This document shows positions 31,971 through 37,725 of a stretch of 37,725 bases of DNA, piece by piece. The notes under the pieces are model-generated. The model was not told the DNA's origin. It was given only the letters and a program-made list of their open reading frames with translations, and did not search any database. Every line of letters starts with the position of its first letter. Position 1 is the first letter of the stretch. The position numbers and the translations under genes were made by a program. Origin of the DNA: Myxococcales bacterium (GTDB lineage Bacteria; Myxococcota_A; Polyangia; Haliangiales; Haliangiaceae); the NCBI GenBank assembly GCA_016720595.1, contig JADKKI010000057.1, positions 1-37,725 on the forward strand, written 5' to 3'.

Positions 31971-32280
31971 CAACCCGGCGCCGCGCAGCCACGGCAGGAA
32001 AGGGGGCAATTCGGACGGTCAACCATGCGGCCGACCCGGCGGTGGGGACCGGTCGCGCGACGGCGAGCGAGGCGTGGCTTGCAGCGCTGCGGGCCTGGCG
32101 GGCGGCGGCGGAGGCTGAGCTCGCCTCTCTCGAGCAGCTCGAGCGCGCGCTCGAGCGCGGGGAGGGTAACGCGTGACAACCCGGCGCCGCGCAGCCACGG
32201 CAGGAAAGGGGGCAATTCGGACGGTCAACCATGCGGCCGACCCGGCGGTGGGGACCGGTCGCGCGACGGCGAGCGAGGCG
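31870..32280 (+). repeat. 205-bp tandem duplication
   Basis: Copy 1 is 31870-32074 and copy 2 is 32076-32280, identical by eye, with a single T between. Each holds the 3' end of the upstream gene, the GTGA overlap and the first ~36 codons of the resolvase gene. The overlap arrangement is kept in both copies. The flanks (GGCTTG against GGCTCG) share a short homology that could have promoted slippage. Confidence 0.95.
31967..32176 (+). CDS. Chimeric small ORF born by duplication
   Basis: 69 aa from GTG 31967. Residues 1-36 repeat the N-terminus of the RusA-like protein (TTRRRAATAGKGAIRTVNHA) and residues 37-69 repeat the C-terminal helix of the upstream protein (WLAALRAWRAAAEAELAS). It has the same start and stop overlaps as the originals, so it should be translated. 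It is either a very young fused gene or a consequence of mis-assembly. Confidence 0.55.
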   Translation: MTTRRRAATAGKGAIRTVNHAADPAVGTGRATASEAWLAALRAWRAAAEAELASLEQLERALERGEGNA

Positions 32281-32826
32281 CGGCTCGCTCCGCCCGTCGT
32301 TTTCTTCGTCGAGGGCACAGCGAAGACGAAAGGGTCATTTGTTCCGATCCCGACGGCGGACGGCGTCGTCGTGAAGCGGTCGTCGAAGGGCGGGGCGGCT
32401 TGGGAGCGCGCGGTTCGCCGCGCGGCCTGGGTGGCGTACCGCAAGGCCGGGCTCGAGGTGTCCGCCGACGCTCCGGCGATCGGCAAGGGCCGGCCGGTGG
32501 CTGTGTCGGCGCTGTTCGTCCTGCCGCGTCCGAAGTATCACCTTGACCGCTCCGGCGCGGTGCGCGAGGAGTACATCGCCGCCGTGCCGGTTGTGCTGCG
32601 CGACGGCGACAAGCTCCTGCGGGCCGTGTTCGACGGCCTCACCGGCGCGGCGTACGTCGACGATGGGCAGGTGACGAACTGGCAAGGGGCGAAGGTGTTC
32701 GCTGTAGGTGGCGAGCCGGTGGGGGCCTATGTCTCGGTTCGCGATGCTCGCCGCCCGTTGGTTGGCGGTCTTGAGCGTTCTGCTCGTCTAGCTGCGCAGG
32801 TTGGCGCGGCGGCGAGGGGGGTTTGA
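32173..32826 (+). CDS. RusA-like Holliday junction resolvase
   Basis: 217 aa from GTG 32173. It resolves branched recombination and replication intermediates before packaging. Family signs: VVFFVEGTAKTKGSFVP near residue 42, VSALFVLPRPKYH near 111, and the catalytic block DGDKLLRAVFDGLTG with YVDDGQV (D144, D146, D154, D163, D164), the acidic cluster of RusA. The first ~36 residues form a basic extension and lie in the 205-bp duplication. Confidence 0.85.
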   Translation: MTTRRRAATAGKGAIRTVNHAADPAVGTGRATASEARLAPPVVFFVEGTAKTKGSFVPIPTADGVVVKRSSKGGAAWERAVRRAAWVAYRKAGLEVSADAPAIGKGRPVAVSALFVLPRPKYHLDRSGAVREEYIAAVPVVLRDGDKLLRAVFDGLTGAAYVDDGQVTNWQGAKVFAVGGEPVGAYVSVRDARRPLVGGLERSARLAAQVGAAARGV

Positions 32827-33251
32827 TGAGCGACGGTGGCGAGGCGGTAGAGGTCAGCACGCGGGACGTGGCGGTCGCGGCTGTCGCTGAGGAGGTGTCG
32901 CGCTACATCCTGGCGCGGGCCGCGGCGTGGCTCGACGGCTCCCGCCAGTGGGTCGAATGGATGGCGCTTGACGTGTTGCTTCCGACGTGTCCGGCGATCG
33001 CAGCGAGGGCTGGGGAGCGCGCGGTCGCCGAGGTTGTCGAGGCGTGCTGCTCGGCGCTGCGGATGGCGTCCGAAGAGCAGCGCACGCTTGGGGAGGATCT
33101 CGATTCCGCGCTGGTGCAGTACGGTGGCAGGAGCGCTGACAGCCGGCGGCGGATCGCGTTCGAGCTCGTCGACGAGGTCCGCAAGCTCGCGGCGCTCTAC
33201 GGCACGCCGGCGCAGGTCGAGGCGCTCGCGGAGGCCTGGCGTGCGTTCTGA
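32826..33251 (+). CDS. Unknown helical early protein
   Basis: 141 aa from ATG 32826, TGATG overlap with the resolvase stop; TTG 32823 is an alternative. Fully helical (TRDVAVAAVAEEVSRYILAR, RRIAFELVDEVRKLAALYG). No family recognised. Confidence 0.6.
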   Translation: MSDGGEAVEVSTRDVAVAAVAEEVSRYILARAAAWLDGSRQWVEWMALDVLLPTCPAIAARAGERAVAEVVEACCSALRMASEEQRTLGEDLDSALVQYGGRSADSRRRIAFELVDEVRKLAALYGTPAQVEALAEAWRAF

Positions 33252-33540
33252 CCGCTCGGCAAAGCGTCGGGCCGAGGTCGCGGTCGATTTTCGCGACCTG
33301 CGGACGCCGTCGCAGGTCGCCAGCGAGGCGACGGCGTTTTCGCGGTCGACGCTGTTTCGGTGGCTCGACGAGGACGGGGTCGACTCCCTGAGCGCGGCGG
33401 CCGTGGTGGTTGTGTCTGGCGTGCGCTTCGTCCACCTGCCGCGGCTTGCCGAGTGGCTTGGTCGCCGGCTGGGCTCCGGGGCAGACGGGCGGAGAAGCCG
33501 GCGGGGCGGGTATCGGCCGCGGCGTGAGGCGAGCTCGTGA
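33241..33540 (+). CDS. HTH protein, excisionase candidate
   Basis: 99 aa from GTG 33241, overlapping the previous gene by 11 bases. TPSQVASEATAFSRSTLFRWLDED followed by LSAAAVVVVSGVRFVHLPRL reads as a helix-turn-helix with a wing, and the tail is very basic. It stands close to the integrase and within the lytic operon, which is where an excisionase should be. The role is inferred from context only. Confidence 0.55.
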   Translation: MRSDRSAKRRAEVAVDFRDLRTPSQVASEATAFSRSTLFRWLDEDGVDSLSAAAVVVVSGVRFVHLPRLAEWLGRRLGSGADGRRSRRGGYRPRREASS

Positions 33541-33641
33541 TGTTCCGGGAGGGCGTGTGGACGCGGGAAGACATGCGGCGGCTGGCTGCGGCGCGAGGGC
33601 TGCTCGAGCTGGCGGCGTGGGCGGAAAGGATGAGCGGATGA
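33540..33641 (+). CDS. Very small ORF, 33 residues
   Basis: From ATG 33540 (TGATG overlap with the previous stop) to TGA 33639-33641 (ATGA overlap with the next start). It reads MFREGVWTREDMRRLAAARG then LLELAAWAERMSG, a short helical peptide. The double overlap supports translation even at this length. Function unknown. Confidence 0.5.
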   Translation: MFREGVWTREDMRRLAAARGLLELAAWAERMSG

Positions 33642-33838
33642 GCGACGATGCAGAAATCGACCACGTACTGACGGACGCGATTGTCTGCCCGTACTGCGGC
33701 GTCGAGGTCCCCGATTCGTGGGAGTGCTTCTCCGACGACGTGGGGCAAACGTCGAGAGAGCTGGACTGCGATTCATGCGGTCGCGAGTTCAGCGCCGAGA
33801 TCGTTGTCGACGTCAGCTACACAACGGGGAAGCTGTAG
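33638..33838 (+). CDS. Zinc-ribbon protein
   Basis: 66 aa from ATG 33638. Two Cys pairs CPYCG (residues 17-21) and CDSCG (44-48), with an acidic body and C-terminal strands (FSAEIVVDVSYTTGKL), form a phage zinc ribbon of the common YCG...CDSC type. Residues from 12 onward are encoded in the left 243-bp repeat; a second copy of that section, without a start, lies at 34847-35014. Confidence 0.75.
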   Translation: MSDDAEIDHVLTDAIVCPYCGVEVPDSWECFSDDVGQTSRELDCDSCGREFSAEIVVDVSYTTGKL

Positions 33839-33912
33839 CAGGGGGGGTAGATGCTAGGCAAGCCCGAACCGCTCGAGCGCTCGACCGACGACTGCAGCGG
33901 TGTGGCCGGCGG
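33670..33912 (+). repeat. 243-bp direct repeat, left copy
   Basis: Identical by eye to 34847-35089 (offset 1177). It holds the 3' part of the zinc-ribbon gene and, on the other strand, the last ~18 codons of the integrase gene. The left copy completes the zinc ribbon; its integrase end is a disconnected fragment. Confidence 0.97.
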
Positions 33913-34846
33913 GGTCTCGCGTCGGCGTGTCGGTCGTGACGAGAACCGCCCGACTCGTGTGCTAGCTTTCTCATGATCATGTTCTCAAGTGAAGCGGCTC
34001 TCGTCAGCGACTTCGTGGTCCGATTGGCAGAGTCGCGAACGTGGGGAGTCCGAAAGGTGGCGACGGAGTTCTTCTACGGGCGCGGGAGAACAGACGTTGT
34101 TGGAGTCCTGGATGGAGGTGGCGTGATCGCCATCGAGGCCAAGCTCATGCGGTGGCGACACGCCGTGCAGCAGGCCTATCGCAATCGGTGCTTCGCCCAC
34201 AAATCCTGTGTTCTGCTTCCGCGCGCTGTCGCCTACAGCGCTGTACGGTTTTGTGCCGAGTTCGAGCGTCGCGGCGTTGGGTTATGCACCCTGAGCGGCG
34301 AGGAGATTGAGATTCTCATCGAACCGCCACGGTCGGAGCCTCTCCAACCGTGGCTCTCCGCGCTTGCGGAAGAACTTGCCTCGGGAGGGGAGCTTGCCGG
34401 CGATCCAACTTGAGAGTGCTGCCCGGAGTATCTGCCAGGAGCAAGGCCTAGCCTTCGTCGGCATCGCAGGTGTGGGCGCTTTCAAAGAAACCTACCGAAC
34501 GTTTGATGGTGCCGGCACGCCATGGGCGTTGAAGGTGTACCTTCCAGGCAAAGCCATTGCACGAGCGGAGCGAGAGATCACAGCGATGCTCCGATGCAGT
34601 CACCCTAACATCGCTCGTCTGGCCAGCGTTGGCCTTCATTCGCTTGATTCCAGCCAGTATTGCTACCTCATCGAGGAGTTCTTGCCTGGAGGAACGCTTA
34701 GCGCAGAGATCGAGACTCGCGGCACCATGTTCCCGAGGGAAGCGGTGCTGGAGCTTGGCACGGCACTGATTTCGGCGATTGGCTGCGTTGCAGCGGCCCG
34801 TCTCGTGCATCGAGACCTCAAGCCCGAGAACGTGATGTTGCGGGCC
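33913..34846 (+). mobile_element. 934-bp foreign insert between direct repeats
   Basis: Sequence between the two 243-bp repeats. It is visibly lower in GC than its surroundings, with different codon use (many A/T third positions). It holds a nuclease gene and most of the N-terminal lobe and catalytic loop of a protein kinase gene, cut off at the right junction. No transposase or terminal inverted repeats seen. The repeat-insert-repeat plan is what single-crossover integration of a small circle would leave. Chimeric assembly is a real alternative. Confidence 0.7.
33973..34413 (+). CDS. PD-(D/E)XK-like nuclease, possible defence gene
   Basis: 146 aa from ATG 33973 (ATG 33979 also possible). 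Residues 38-58 carry GRTDVVGV and VIAIEAKL, the D and E-x-K of a PD-(D/E)XK nuclease core (D41, E55, K57), then QQAYRNRCF with the Gln and Tyr often following it. The C-terminal half is alpha/beta (SCVLLPRAVAYSAVRF, GVGLCTLSGEEIEILIE). Its stop overlaps by 20 bases the start of the kinase gene, so they formed one operon. Such small nucleases beside kinases fit phage-defence or conflict loci. Function inferred. Confidence 0.65.
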   Translation: MIMFSSEAALVSDFVVRLAESRTWGVRKVATEFFYGRGRTDVVGVLDGGGVIAIEAKLMRWRHAVQQAYRNRCFAHKSCVLLPRAVAYSAVRFCAEFERRGVGLCTLSGEEIEILIEPPRSEPLQPWLSALAEELASGGELAGDPT

Positions 34847-35092
34847 GACGGACGCGATTGTCTGCCCGTACTGCGGCGTCGAGGTCCCCGATTCGTGGGA
34901 GTGCTTCTCCGACGACGTGGGGCAAACGTCGAGAGAGCTGGACTGCGATTCATGCGGTCGCGAGTTCAGCGCCGAGATCGTTGTCGACGTCAGCTACACA
35001 ACGGGGAAGCTGTAGCAGGGGGGGTAGATGCTAGGCAAGCCCGAACCGCTCGAGCGCTCGACCGACGACTGCAGCGGTGTGGCCGGCGGTGA
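34394..35092 (+). pseudogene. Protein kinase, truncated by the right repeat
   Basis: Starts at TTG 34394 with GGGAGGGG upstream. Residues 1-151 read as a Ser/Thr kinase: Gly-rich loop GVGAFKETYR, Lys47 in ALKVYLPG, Glu in the AEREITAM helix, hinge YLIEEFLPGGTL, catalytic loop HRDLKPENVM (H139-N146). From 34847 the frame enters the duplicated phage sequence and reads an unrelated Arg-rich tail to 35092. The DFG motif, activation loop and the rest of the C-lobe are missing, so the product cannot be an active kinase as written. Confidence 0.8.
34847..35089 (+). repeat. 243-bp direct repeat, right copy
   Basis: Second copy of 33670-33912. It supplies the intact 3' end of the integrase gene (35031-35089, minus strand) and carries a headless copy of the zinc-ribbon coding region. 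The left edge falls inside the kinase catalytic region, where GACGG could be shared by both parents as microhomology. Confidence 0.97.
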
Positions 35093-36059
35093 AGTGCGCG
35101 TAGCGCCGGACCATGGCGAGCGTCCGGTGTCCGAGCGCTTCGGCGAGCTCGGGGAGGGTCGCTCCGGCCATTGCCAGCCACGAGGCGAACGTGTGCCGGA
35201 GATCATGGAACCGCAGTGGCGCGAGGCCGGCTCGGCGTTTGGCGCGGTCGAAGGCGTCGCGAGGGAACGGCCGGGGAAAGACTCGGCCGGTCGGCGGAGT
35301 GCCTGGGCGCAGTCGCTCGAGCAGGGCGACTCGCGCGAGGCCGGCGAGCGGGACGGTGCGGTCGCTTCCGTTCTTCGTCCGCCGGAATGTGGCGCGGCCG
35401 GCGGCGAGGTCGACGTCGCGCCATTCGAGGGCGAGCAGCTCGCCGGAGCGGGCCCCGGTCGCGAGTGCGAGTGTCGCGAGGGGGGCGAGGTCGGGCGAGC
35501 GCTCAAGGTGGCACGCGGAGAGCAGCGCGGCGGCCTGCTCGCGGTCGAGGAAGAGCGCGCGGCCGGGCGGCTCGCGCATCTTGGCGACGTGTGCGGCCGG
35601 GTTGTCGCGGGCGAGGTGCCAGGATGTGCGGGCGACGGTGAACAGGCGCGAGAGCGCGGCGAGGTAGCGGTTGACTCTCGCCGGAGAGACGGCGTCGGCG
35701 AGGCGGTCGCGCACCGCGGCGACGTCTGCGGGAGAGATCGACGCGAGGGGGCGGGCCGCGCCGAGCTCGGCCGTCCATCGGCGGAGCTGGGACGCTCGGC
35801 GCGGCTGCTCGGATGGAGCGAGGAGGCGCAGCTCGCCGGCGAGGTAGCGGGCGACGGCGTCGCCGAGCGTGAAGCGGGCGGACGGGACGAATCCGAAGGC
35901 TCTGGCCTCGCGAAGCTCTCGCTCTTTCGAGGCCGCCCACGCCTGGGCCTGGGCTCGCGTGCGGAACGTGGCCGAGGTCGGCGGGACGTCGCGGAGGCGG
36001 ACCTGGGCCTCCCAGCGGGTCGAGCCGTCCGCTGTCGTCTTGCGTCGGATCGTCGGCAT
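35031..36059 (-). CDS. int: Tyrosine recombinase integrase
   Basis: 342 aa on the minus strand from ATG at 36059. Catalyses attP x attB recombination. An N-terminal arm-binding segment (MPTIRRKTTADGSTRWEAQV), a SAM-like core-binding domain (residues ~55-150), and a catalytic domain with R204 (ATGARSGELL), a Lys around 229, H285-x-x-R288 in FHDLRHTF, H311 in ALGHRTL and Tyr320 in RRYAHF. The frame is open further upstream, but that part translates the tRNA-like attP sequence. The last ~18 codons lie in the right 243-bp repeat. Confidence 0.93.
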   Translation of the reverse strand: MPTIRRKTTADGSTRWEAQVRLRDVPPTSATFRTRAQAQAWAASKERELREARAFGFVPSARFTLGDAVARYLAGELRLLAPSEQPRRASQLRRWTAELGAARPLASISPADVAAVRDRLADAVSPARVNRYLAALSRLFTVARTSWHLARDNPAAHVAKMREPPGRALFLDREQAAALLSACHLERSPDLAPLATLALATGARSGELLALEWRDVDLAAGRATFRRTKNGSDRTVPLAGLARVALLERLRPGTPPTGRVFPRPFPRDAFDRAKRRAGLAPLRFHDLRHTFASWLAMAGATLPELAEALGHRTLAMVRRYAHFTAGHTAAVVGRALERFGLA

Positions 36060-36060
36060 A

Positions 36061-36326
36061 GTGTGGCGCGAGTGTGGCGCGGCGCGCGTGGTGTGGTTGA
36101 ATGGAGAGCGGAGGAGGTGGCGGAAGTGCCTGTAACGACGTGGTGCCGGAGACAGGAATCGAACCTGCACGGCCGCAAGGACCGGGGGATTTTGAGTCCC
36201 CTGCCGTGGCCTTTTCCCGCCAGTAACTTACCCTCCGCGGCGAATGGAATCAATGCCATAGGCTCCGCGGCAGTCTCGCGCAGTCTCTCGCCGTCTCGGT
36301 CGCGGTGTGGCGCCAGTGTGGCGCGG
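36061..36326. other. attP region: tRNA-Leu fragment and flanking arm repeats
   Basis: The middle holds the 3' part of a tRNA-Leu (see next entry). Two nearly identical 22-bp blocks flank it: 36061-36082 and 36305-36326, one base different. Each contains GTGTGGCGC twice, 11 bp apart (36061, 36072; 36305, 36316). The midpoint between blocks is 36192.5, and the anticodon loop spans 36190-36196. These look like integrase arm sites around a crossover in the anticodon loop. The left block touches the int start codon, so int binding may repress its own gene. A 10-bp repeat CAGTCTC(G/T)CG is at 36271-36290. Confidence 0.7.
36141..36201 (-). tRNA. 3' part of tRNA-Leu(CAA), not a complete gene
   Basis: On the minus strand: anticodon stem GGGGA/TCCCC (36201-36197 and 36189-36185) with loop CTCAAAA, anticodon CAA; a long variable arm (CGGTCC...GGCCG); T arm GCAGG-TTCGATT-CCTGT; acceptor 3' strand CTCCGGC, discriminator A and encoded CCA at 36141-36143. 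No matching GCCGGAG is found at the proper distance for the 5' acceptor strand; the D-arm side is only partly tRNA-like. This is the expected phage copy of a tRNA attachment site. Confidence 0.8.
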
Positions 36327-36337
36327 ATGGCGGAGTG

Positions 36338-36688
36338 ATGGCGGTGCGGGCGGCGCGTCCGTGTCGAACTCCCGGCTGCGCCGGGCTCACCCGCACGGGG
36401 TTCTGCGACCGCTGCCGGGCGGCCGGCTTGCACAACGCGGACGGCAGGGCGCCAGCCTACAAGCGTGGCTATGACGCGAGGCATCGGCGGTGGAGGCTGG
36501 CAGTCCTCGCTCGCGATCCGCTCTGCCGGAGGTGCGAGCTCGAGGCGTCGACCGTCGCCGACCATGTCGTCCCGCTGGCGTATGGCGGAGGCTGGGAGCT
36601 CGAGAACGGGCAGGGGTTGTGCCGGGCCTGCCACGCTGCGAAGACGGCCGGCGAGCGGGCCGGGAAGTCTGCGCGGGTGGTCGGATGA
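36338..36688 (+). CDS. HNH endonuclease
   Basis: 116 aa from ATG 36338 (GGAG just upstream; longer GTG starts run into the arm repeat). Cys pairs CRTPGC and CDRC, then CRRC and CRAC, form zinc knuckles. The HNH core is ADHVVPLAYGGGWELENGQGLC followed by CHAAKT. In many cos phages an HNH protein encoded beside the terminase works with TerL to cut packaging sites, and on a circular map this gene lies three genes upstream of terS. ATGA overlap with the methyltransferase. Confidence 0.88.
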   Translation: MAVRAARPCRTPGCAGLTRTGFCDRCRAAGLHNADGRAPAYKRGYDARHRRWRLAVLARDPLCRRCELEASTVADHVVPLAYGGGWELENGQGLCRACHAAKTAGERAGKSARVVG

Positions 36689-37490
36689 GCGGCTGCAGCG
36701 CATGTTCCGGCGGGGGGCTCCCGCGGCCGTACTTCGAGGGGCCCGGCTGCCGGATCTATCACGGCGACGCGCTCGAGGTGCTGCCCTACCTCTCGGGCAT
36801 CGCGGGGATGGTGACTGATCCTCCCTACAGTAGCGGGGGGATGTTTCGGTCGGATCGCACCGCGCGGACCGTGGAGAAGTACGTGTCGACCGATAGTTGG
36901 AACGCCGACCGGCTCCCGGACTTTTCGGGCGACTCGAGGGACCAGCGCTCGTTCCTGGCGTGGTGTGCGCTGTGGATGGGGGTGGCGCGCCGAGCGACGA
37001 TTCCGGGCGGCGTGCTGATCTCGTTTTCTGACTGGCGGCAGGTTCCAATCATGTCCGATGCCGTGCAGGCTGGGGGCTGGGTGTGGCGAGGCCTTGCGAC
37101 TTGGTGGAAGCCGGGAGTCCGAATCCAACGGGGCGCTTTTCGGGGTCGTCGGAGTTCCTCCTCCTCGGGTCGAATGGGCCGGTGATAGATCACGACGGCT
37201 GGGCTCAGTCGGTGATGGTGTGCGCTCCGGTCCCCACTCGCGAGCGAATGCACATCGCGCAGAAGCCGCTAGACGTGATGCAGTGGGCGCTGCGCGTCGT
37301 TCCACGCGGCTGCGGCTTGGTCGTTGACCCTTTCTGCGGGAGCGGTACGACGCTCCGAGCGGCGCGCGACTCCGGCTTCGAGGTCGTCGGCGTGGAAATG
37401 GATGAGCGGCAGTGTGAGCTTGCGGCCGAGCGAATGCTGCAGGGCGTGTTAGCGGTTGGGGATGGCGTGGGCGCTGGGGTCGAGGGGTGA
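36685..37490 (+). pseudogene. DNA adenine/cytosine-N4 methyltransferase, frameshifted
   Basis: Starts at ATG 36685. First part: RIYHGDALEVLPYLSG and catalytic DPPYSSGG (D45-Y48), then GGWVWRGLATWWKPGV, after which this frame becomes Arg/Ser-rich and stops at 37185. The rest (PTGRFSGSSEFLLLGSNGP, QKPLDVMQW, AdoMet motif VVDPFCGSGTTL, FEVVGVEMDERQC) continues in another frame from about 37118 to TGA 37490. Joined, they make a full beta-type methyltransferase. One base lost near 37118-37130 would explain it. I saw no slippery heptamer, so mutation or sequencing error is likelier than programmed shift. Confidence 0.8.
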
Positions 37491-37725
37491 GGGAACTAGT
37501 CGTCCCGCCGGAGGTGCGAGCAGCGGCGGAGGCGTTCGCCGCGGAGCTTGGGAGCCTGCGAGCTGCTCGCGAGGTTGGCATTCTTACGGGCGACGAGCTC
37601 CGCCGGCTGGCAGAGATCGAGGAGCTCGAGTGGTGCGGTGGCGCGTGCGCGATTCTCCGCGGTTCTGTCCGGACCTACGGCAAGCACCGGGGAGGGGGGG
37701 GTAAATCCTCCGGAGGTGGTGGTCG
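37487..37725 (+). CDS. Small unknown protein, runs across the contig ends
   Basis: From GTG 37487 (GTGA overlap with the methyltransferase stop) the frame is open to the last base. If the ends are joined it finishes CG-T then TGA at bases 2-4, giving 80 aa in perfect phase. It is helical (VRAAAEAFAAELGSLRAARE, GDELRRLAEIEELEWCGG) with a Gly/Ser-rich basic tail. On the circular map it lies directly before terS, a place for a packaging accessory protein. Function unknown. Confidence 0.65.
   Translation, partial: MRELVVPPEVRAAAEAFAAELGSLRAAREVGILTGDELRRLAEIEELEWCGGACAILRGSVRTYGKHRGGGGKSSGGGG

Noticed and set aside
34394..35092. Functional fusion of kinase with a new C-terminal domain
   Set aside because: After 34847 the frame translates duplicated phage DNA out of its native frames, giving an Arg-rich tail with no fold-like pattern, and essential kinase parts are missing.
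36060..36170. Longer integrase start at 36170
   Set aside because: The extra N-terminus (MQVRFLSPAPRR) is the usual false translation of tRNA sequence and crosses the arm repeats; ATG at 36059 gives a normal integrase N-terminus.
36141..36245. Complete phage-encoded tRNA-Leu
   Set aside because: Anticodon arm, variable arm, T arm and CCA are good, but no 5' acceptor strand pairs with CTCCGGC at the right distance and the D stem has a mismatch. It is best read as attP identity to a host tRNA.
37701..37725. Defined cos site at the right end
   Set aside because: A short palindrome is present and the place is suitable, but the sequence alone does not show cohesive ends, so I do not annotate one.

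Overview
The window looks like a complete temperate tailed-phage genome (siphovirus type, HK97-like head) of a high-GC host. The packaging, head, tail and lysis genes run in the usual order on the plus strand. They are followed by a lysogeny switch, a replication module, an integrase with an attP site, an HNH nuclease and a broken DNA methyltransferase. The last reading frame runs off the right end and, if the ends are joined, stops at bases 2-4. The DNA is therefore probably circular or circularly permuted, opened just before the terminase. Coding frames prefer G or C at third positions. Most genes overlap by four bases (GTGA or ATGA) and many start with GTG. A muramidase of the GH108 type and spanin/holin-like membrane proteins hint at a Gram-negative host, but the host cannot be named from sequence alone.

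Layout. 1-4.9 kb: P27-type small terminase, large terminase, small membrane protein, portal, prohead protease, terminator. 5.0-6.8 kb: major capsid gene and a small head gene, ended by a second terminator. 6.8-12.1 kb: connector and tail-completion genes, two tail-tube-like proteins, and a lambda G/GT-like tail chaperone pair joined by a G GGA AAC slippery site. 12.1-21.5 kb: tape measure, a LamG-bearing tail protein and other tip proteins. 21.5-23.4 kb: lysis cassette. 23.4-25.3 kb: leftward block of small genes and a repressor whose promoter predicts a leaderless mRNA. 25.5-33.8 kb: rightward early operon with a Cro-like protein, a replication initiator containing a probable origin (three 19-bp iterons, a dense GTAC array, an AT-richer stretch), a DnaC-like loader, a RusA-like resolvase and many small unknowns. 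33.8-35.1 kb: a 934-bp foreign insert (PD-(D/E)XK nuclease plus truncated protein kinase) between two identical 243-bp copies of phage sequence. 35.0-37.7 kb: tyrosine integrase (minus strand), attP built on the 3' part of a tRNA-Leu(CAA), HNH nuclease, frameshifted methyltransferase, and a last small gene.

The genome carries three distinct duplications: a 66-codon in-frame repeat near 6.9-7.3 kb, a 205-bp tandem repeat near 31.9-32.3 kb that creates a chimeric small gene, and the 243-bp repeat around the nuclease/kinase insert. The last two are free of differences by eye, so they are either very recent or assembly products. Read-level checks should come first.
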